Positions 58,944-64,000 of a stretch of DNA of 64,000 bases are shown here, piece after piece. The stretch's first letter is position 1. Each line of letters starts with the position of its first letter. The stretch lies in assembly GCA_907165135.1 (NCBI GenBank), contig OU015566.1, positions 9,346,157 to 9,410,156 on the forward strand, in the 5' to 3' direction. The notes under the pieces are model-generated. The model was given only the letters and a program-made list of their open reading frames with translations, searched no databases and was not told the origin of the DNA. The DNA comes from Oikopleura dioica. Taxonomy: Eukaryota > Chordata > Appendicularia > Copelata > Oikopleuridae. Made by a program: the position numbers and the translations under genes.

Positions 58944-60559
58944 AGCTCATAAAAATGACGATTACACTGTTTTAGTGATGACCAAAGCAAAAAAGGAGAT
59001 GATAAATTTAAAAAAAGGAATGAAACATTAAAGATATTTTATATCTTCCATTCTAAAAGTTATCGAGTAGAACATTGAACAACGCAAGGAACTTGACATC
59101 AACAAAAAATCTGACAACACAGAGCCTCACCATATCTACAACTCGGATATCCATATTGAAAGCCCTTTGAAACTTTCACTTGTTATTTCTCTCTGAAATA
59201 TATTGTCTGAAGTATTTGATCGCAATTTCGTAGAACAGAAATCTGCGGGAAATTTCGGCATTTCCGGCATTCGCTTGATCCGGTACTACTTCTTTGGAGT
59301 ATTTTTGTAAGAAGTTTATTTAATATTTTTTTATTTTTTTGCGAAAGTTGAATGGGGCGAAATACGGAGATAAGTTGATGTTCAGTACTACTGAACTTCA
59401 GTAGAGCTGAGAGGAATTAATGGGAGGCAATAGGATCGGAGTCAAACCTATTAACAGACTTTTTAACAAAGTAAATGGTTCATTAATTGACTGTGATTGA
59501 ACTTGAAGAGATTCCGAAGATGAGTGGTAAGAGATTGGGTGAGCTTTGGTACTGACTTAAGGGGGTAGAACTAGGATTTTCGAAAATAGCCAATTCTAGA
59601 CCGGCGCTCAAAGTCAGACAAGCTAAGATATTCAAATTCTCTCTTCAGCTGAAGATAGAGCAAACGTAGATCTAACAACATTTTTCTTAAAAAAATTTTT
59701 CGTCAACAAATTTTGGCGGTGGAGAACAAAACACCAACCTATCTCATCGAAAATCGCCATTTTAGCCTATGCGCGTCCTCAAATTTCTCGAGTCACGTGA
59801 CTAGCCAAATATTTTAAATTTCAATTTTTGATAGTTTAACGCTTTTTCTAGCAACATCTATGAGGAAATTTCGTTAACATAAGTAAAAACAGGTTTTTCT
59901 TATTTAAAGGGGCTCTCAAAAATCACTTATTTTCGAAAAATCTAGTTCTACCCCCTTAAATGGAGCTAAATCTAAGTGATAAATTGCCTAATTTATGAAA
60001 TGAACAAGTTTCTAACTCGAAATTCAAAACTTCAATTTTAATTAATAACTTCGAAAAAATAGAAATTGGAAAAAGTGGAGCTGAGATAAAATGAGACTAA
60101 AACTGGAGCCAGCCGAAGGTACTGTATTCGAAGATAGGCCGGAGAAAAGGAAAATAGGTTTTGGAAGAAAACAACAAGACGGATATTCATAAAGAGACGA
60201 GTTAATCTGTAAATGCTTGGTTGTTATTGTATGTATTCATTGTATCGTTCCTTTTTGAGCGGTCGTAAGTTAGGCTTTATAAGAAAAGGAATAATGAAGA
60301 TATTGATGGGTTCAATAAATGTCTCAATTTGTCGAGAAACAAGATTCTAGCGCACAAAGGAATTGTTTTTTGTACAAAATGCAAAGAGAGTACGCTTTTA
60401 GTTGATAAAAAATTGCAAACAAATTGAAATTGAAAATTGGTAAAATAGGAAAAAGAAGATTCGCTTGAAAATGGAGCTGAATTCGAAGGTTTCCGAAGAA
60501 GGGTCGTGCGGGTGGAGCAGCGGGTGGTCACTTTTAGCTTTTTTTTGAGAACGAGAGTG
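58944..60559. other. 1.6-kb intergenic region with one TTAA element
   Basis: AT-rich sequence between the hAT-like element and the 3' end of kdm5, which should supply part of it as 3' untranslated sequence. The only structured feature is the element at 59561-59955. No gene recognised. Confidence 0.5.
59561..59955. mobile_element. TTAA-flanked (piggyBac-like) non-autonomous element, 395 bp
   Basis: Inverted ends GGGGGTAGAACTAGGATTTT (left) and GGGGGTAGAACTAGATTTTT (right, reversed), bracketed by TTAA at 59557-59560 and 59956-59959. The GGGGG start and TTTTCGAAAA subterminal motif recall the element at 22822-23484, although the two differ after the first bases. There is no coding capacity. Confidence 0.85.
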
Positions 60560-63500
60560 TTAACTTGTTGCAGCTTCGAGGATCTGGCAGTTGGAGCAGA
60601 CGAAGTCCGGGTCGTCGCGGACGTCTTTCGGGTTAACGTTGAGGCAGAACATGTGGTACCATTTTGCGCAGCGCTCGCAGTACACCCACTCGACTTTGTT
60701 GCCGTCTGGACGCTTGCATTGGCCTAAAAACGCGTGAACACAGAAAACATTTATCCATCTTACCAGCAGCGCAAGGTCCATCATCGTCAACATCCTCGTC
60801 GTCGTCCTCGTTTTCACTAGTTTCTTGCTGGAATTGAGTCCGAGCTCCTTTGTTTTTCTTCCGCGGATTCTGCGAGCGTCGCGGGAGATCGGCATCCTTA
60901 TCGCGTCGTTTACGATTCGGCGCCTTGTTTTAGAGATAAGAACATTTCAAATTTCTTGGAGTAACCTTTGTTTCCTCGCCGAGAATGGCGCCTTCCGGTG
61001 CTTCTTGCTTGAAAATGTGAGGCCATTTCTCCTTCATCTTCTCGAGCAAATGGGTTTGATCGTCGCTGGAGACCTCTAGAAGCAAGCTTTCAAGGTAAAG
61101 ATTCATCGCACGGGCGAATGTTCTGTCAGAATCACGTGATAGGTTAGGAATAAGACACTTGTAATTCGTCTGCCAGGTAATTACTCGTTCGATCAGCCCT
61201 AGAATGAAGAAATAACTGCCAGATCTGATAGAAAAGGAGAGCAAACCTTGGAGATATTCCGACTCTTCGAATTGAAGGCCTATGTTTTGAAGATCGTGTA
61301 AAAGAGGAAGAACTTGGTTGAGATTGGGCCGTCTACTTCGAACACAACGGAAACACAATTCGAACTTTTGAAAGGATCGTCTGTGACACAGTGCGTGGTA
61401 CCACTCTCCGCATAAGTCGCAGGGAAACATAGTCTAAAAGAGGGTGATAACGATCATGAAATTTTTTGAACTACCGATTTCGCGACGCGCTGACAGCTGC
61501 AGAAAGTCGAGTTCTCGAATTTTAGCTTTTCTTTGTTTGCAGCTCTTAGGTTTTTCATTGTCTCGAGTTCTATCTTTTCCATAAGTCGGTAATCTTCAGA
61601 TGTCTTCCTTTCCGTCGCATCAATTAGCATTTCGTCGGTGATATCATCACCATCGATGTCGTCATCTGTGCTTTTGTTGCGCTTCTTTCGGTCTTTTAGT
61701 TCTTTGGCCGTAAGATTTGCGTTTTCCGCCGTCCTTGGAAGCAGAACCTCTTTAAGACTCCAAACGCATCCTTTCTTTATGAAGATCTTTCGAAGTTTTT
61801 CAATCCATTCTTCCGCCTTTTCGACTTTTTCGTGCAGTTCGCCAACTTGAATCGGATGGAGTTGCAGTTTCTCAGCAAGCTTGAGAAGCCGGTTGGCTGT
61901 TTGCAGACTTGGAGCCTCACAATCCGGTCGTGGCTTTAGGAACTTTTGGAGCTTGTCTTTCCACTGATAGGATGCCTTCCGCTCTTCACTGAGCTCAACA
62001 CAGTATTTAGGCGAGAACTGACGCATGAGAACTGCTTTAGGCTCACTTCTTAAGGGTGTACACGACGGATTCGCGATTTATAATCAGCGAAAACCCGCTA
62101 AGGCACTACCGAATTGATCTTTGGTCAGAACTCACAAACTTAAAATAAAATATTGCCTCTATGTAGTTAAAATAATCCTTCAAGTACACCCTTAAGTATC
62201 AATTTTTTCCTGTAGTTAATTTTGAATCTTTAGTAGAATCTTAGGATTTTTGGAAATCCATCATGGTTTTGTACAAAAACGGTAGTCGCAAAAAATTGAA
62301 CGACTCAGGTCTGTCCTCGATAAGACAAGATAAAAAGAATCTTTACTTCACGTGATTCCTTTAATTGTTAGCCTTTCCTTCAAAGCGCATGTTTTCAACG
62401 AAACAATCCACCTGAACAAAGTCGGTATGATCTGGCGAGTTCAAATATTCTTGCGCTTGAACATCAAGTCTCCTTGCGTGCTCCAGATCTTTTTCGAATT
62501 TCTCCAAGCGGGCCAAGAATGCTTTGTTGATCTCAAATCCTGGCATGCTGTATCCTTCGTCGACGATCTTTTGCGCCGCTTCTAGTGATGGATAGTTTGC
62601 TGAGAGCTTTGGTAGCCAGCGAATAACCGATTGCATTTCGCGAATGAGCTTCATGTCGACAATTTCAAATAATAGGCTTCGTTCACGATTGATAAGATTT
62701 TCGCATATTTTCACGGTCAAATCGTCGAATTTCAGCTCGTCGAGGATAGTATTCGCTCGTCTGAGCTGCTCGGTCAGCATACCTGTCTTTTCAAGCTCGA
62801 ATGGGAATGTTTTGATGCGATCCACAAGGGTTGACAGGTCGTTGTGAGTAAGAACAGGCCGTGTGTTTGAGTTGAAGACTTCTTCTATCAGCACCCTCAC
62901 CTTCTCTGCTTCTTCGACAGTCTGACGAACTTTTTGGTACACTCTAAAATGAAAATCTTCTTTAAAAATTAATCAGAAAAAGGCCGTTACCTTGTTGTAT
63001 CATAATACTTTCCAGCTTCAAGAAGTTCCTTGAAATCGTCGAAGCTGCCATCCTCGTCGGGAAAGCTATTGATTCTTGCCTCCCAAGCTTCGAAATCAGC
63101 AAGAGATTGTTTGAGTCGAGCATTGAGTTCTTTCAAATCGGAGATATCCCAATTGACCATGAGATTCACATGTTGAGGCTTGATGTCGCAACATTCCAGC
63201 TTTGAAATCGAACAAACAAGGCATAAAAGATGGTCGCGGCCTTTCTCGATTCCCTGGAAAGTAGAATTAGCTGATAAGATTTTAGATGAAAAATTACCTG
63301 ATCAACGAAACCTTCAGGAACCTCGTAGACTTCATCATTTTCTAATTTCAAGCCAGATCTTCGGTCAAAAACAATGTATGAGCAGTAAACTGCGGTTTGA
63401 CAAATGCCGCAATACGTATCCGATTTTAACCTGGTTTTCGTTATCTTCGGATTGATAAGTTTCATAATTTGAGTACGCTCGTGCACTTCTCTGTCGATCA

Positions 63501-64000
63501 TAAATTTCATGTCCTGGTGAGCTAGAGTGACGATCGATCCGCACACGGAATTGTTGTTCGCTGCTTCTTGGGCTATCTTCAAAATCAGCTCATCCTGGCT
63601 GAAGATGTTATATCGCTGCACTGTGCGATAGTTTTTCAAGGCTTGTCGACCAATGGTGATCCAATCGGGCGGGCAAAAATTGACTGCTTCATTCATGTTC
63701 AACCCAGTGTTGAATCCGGCGTGGTAGCCCCTCGGAAAGGTGACGATAAATTCTCCAGGGCTCTGGACAGCTCTGTAGATTTCTACGTTATTTTCTAATA
63801 GAACCGCTGGAGACAAAGTAGTGGTGATGTGGTGCATGAGATCTCGGTTGTGTCGGTAGAGATCTTTTGCTTCGTTGCGATAAACTCGCTCTAAATTTTC
63901 CGCGGCAAACCGCGACGCTGCGTACCAAATTTTTGGCTCTCCAAAATGATGATAATTGATCGAATAGGTCCAATGATCTTCGGTATGCCAGGCGAAGGCG
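60560..64000 (-). CDS. kdm5: KDM5 (JARID1) histone H3K4 demethylase, 3' part
   Basis: A nuclear Fe(II)/2-oxoglutarate enzyme that removes methyl groups from H3K4. The window holds the end of the JmjC domain through the C-terminus; the JmjN, ARID, first PHD and start of JmjC lie beyond the right edge. The iron ligands are visible: His and Glu in WHTEDHW and the distal His in FPRGYHAGF. Next come the C5HC2 zinc finger (YCGICQTAVYCSY ... LCLVCSISKLECC), the PLU-1 helical region (62361-63169 and 61475-62026), PHD2 (FCSCQRVAKS, FPCDLCGEWYHALCH ... CFRC) and a final PHD (QCKRPDGNKVEWVYCERC ... VCSNC) that ends ILEAATS at 60560. About eight exons are present; the 3'-most are 60560-60723 and 60764-60923. 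One intron carries a TTAA element (62054-62191). Confidence 0.94.
62054..62191. mobile_element. TTAA-flanked 138-bp element in a kdm5 intron
   Basis: Inverted ends GGGTGTAC, bracketed by TTAA at 62050-62053 and 62192-62195. It is the third TTAA-type element in the window, the smallest, with shorter terminal repeats than the other two. It makes this kdm5 intron several times longer than its neighbours. Confidence 0.75.

Overview
The window is eukaryotic nuclear DNA from a compact animal genome, most likely a larvacean tunicate (Oikopleura dioica or a close relative). Reasons: the proteins are animal or chordate families (type IV collagen, BCL11, UST, KDM5, neuronal calcium sensor, ADAMTS-like, PLAC8, tetraspanin); most introns are 40-60 bp; genes lie a few hundred bases apart; several ATGs sit just downstream of an isolated splice acceptor, as expected for spliced-leader trans-splicing; and some introns only work with GA-AG, GC-AG or GG-AG ends, a known larvacean trait. 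The species call is an inference.

Layout. 1-2.4 kb: tandem repeats (57-bp and 129-bp units) and little else. 2.6-3.6 kb (-): a secreted Ly6/uPAR-like cysteine-rich protein. 4.5-9.9 kb (-): a complete type IV collagen chain with most of its coding in one 4.5-kb exon. 10.5-13.4 kb (+): an ADAMTS-like thrombospondin-repeat protein ending in a PLAC domain. 13.9-17.9 kb (-): 3' part of a BCL11-type zinc-finger gene, followed by about 7 kb with no convincing gene. 25.2-31.1 kb (+): FBXO4-like protein, a CUB/one-pass membrane protein, a short membrane-anchor protein, and a uronyl 2-O-sulfotransferase (UST) homologue. 31.6-33.1 kb: an 86-aa unknown (+) converging on HOP2/PSMC3IP (-). 34.4-36.3 kb (+): PLAC8-family protein and a tetraspanin. 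36.5-37.5 kb (-): a striking secreted Met/Leu/Asp repeat protein. 40.0-43.8 kb (+): a neuronal calcium sensor whose largest intron holds a 1.5-kb palindrome. 46.5-53.3 kb (-): a coiled-coil unknown, a multi-exon unknown, and COP9 signalosome subunit 4 (csn4), which carries a nested transposon pair in its first intron. 53.3-60.5 kb: gene-poor DNA with hAT-like and TTAA elements. 60.6-64 kb (-): 3' half of a KDM5 histone demethylase that runs off the right edge.

The window is rich in short non-autonomous DNA transposons with visible terminal inverted repeats and target duplications (8-bp hAT-like, TTAA piggyBac-like, and several foldback types). The best single observation is csn4: a 1.27-kb hAT-like element duplicated a TTAGGAC target, and the two copies supply GA and AG at the ends of the resulting intron, so splicing would restore the reading frame exactly. 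This looks like a recent intron gain by a transposon, in a genome where other GA-AG introns are also inferred. Exon coordinates were derived by hand from frame continuity and family similarity; no alignment or RNA data were used.
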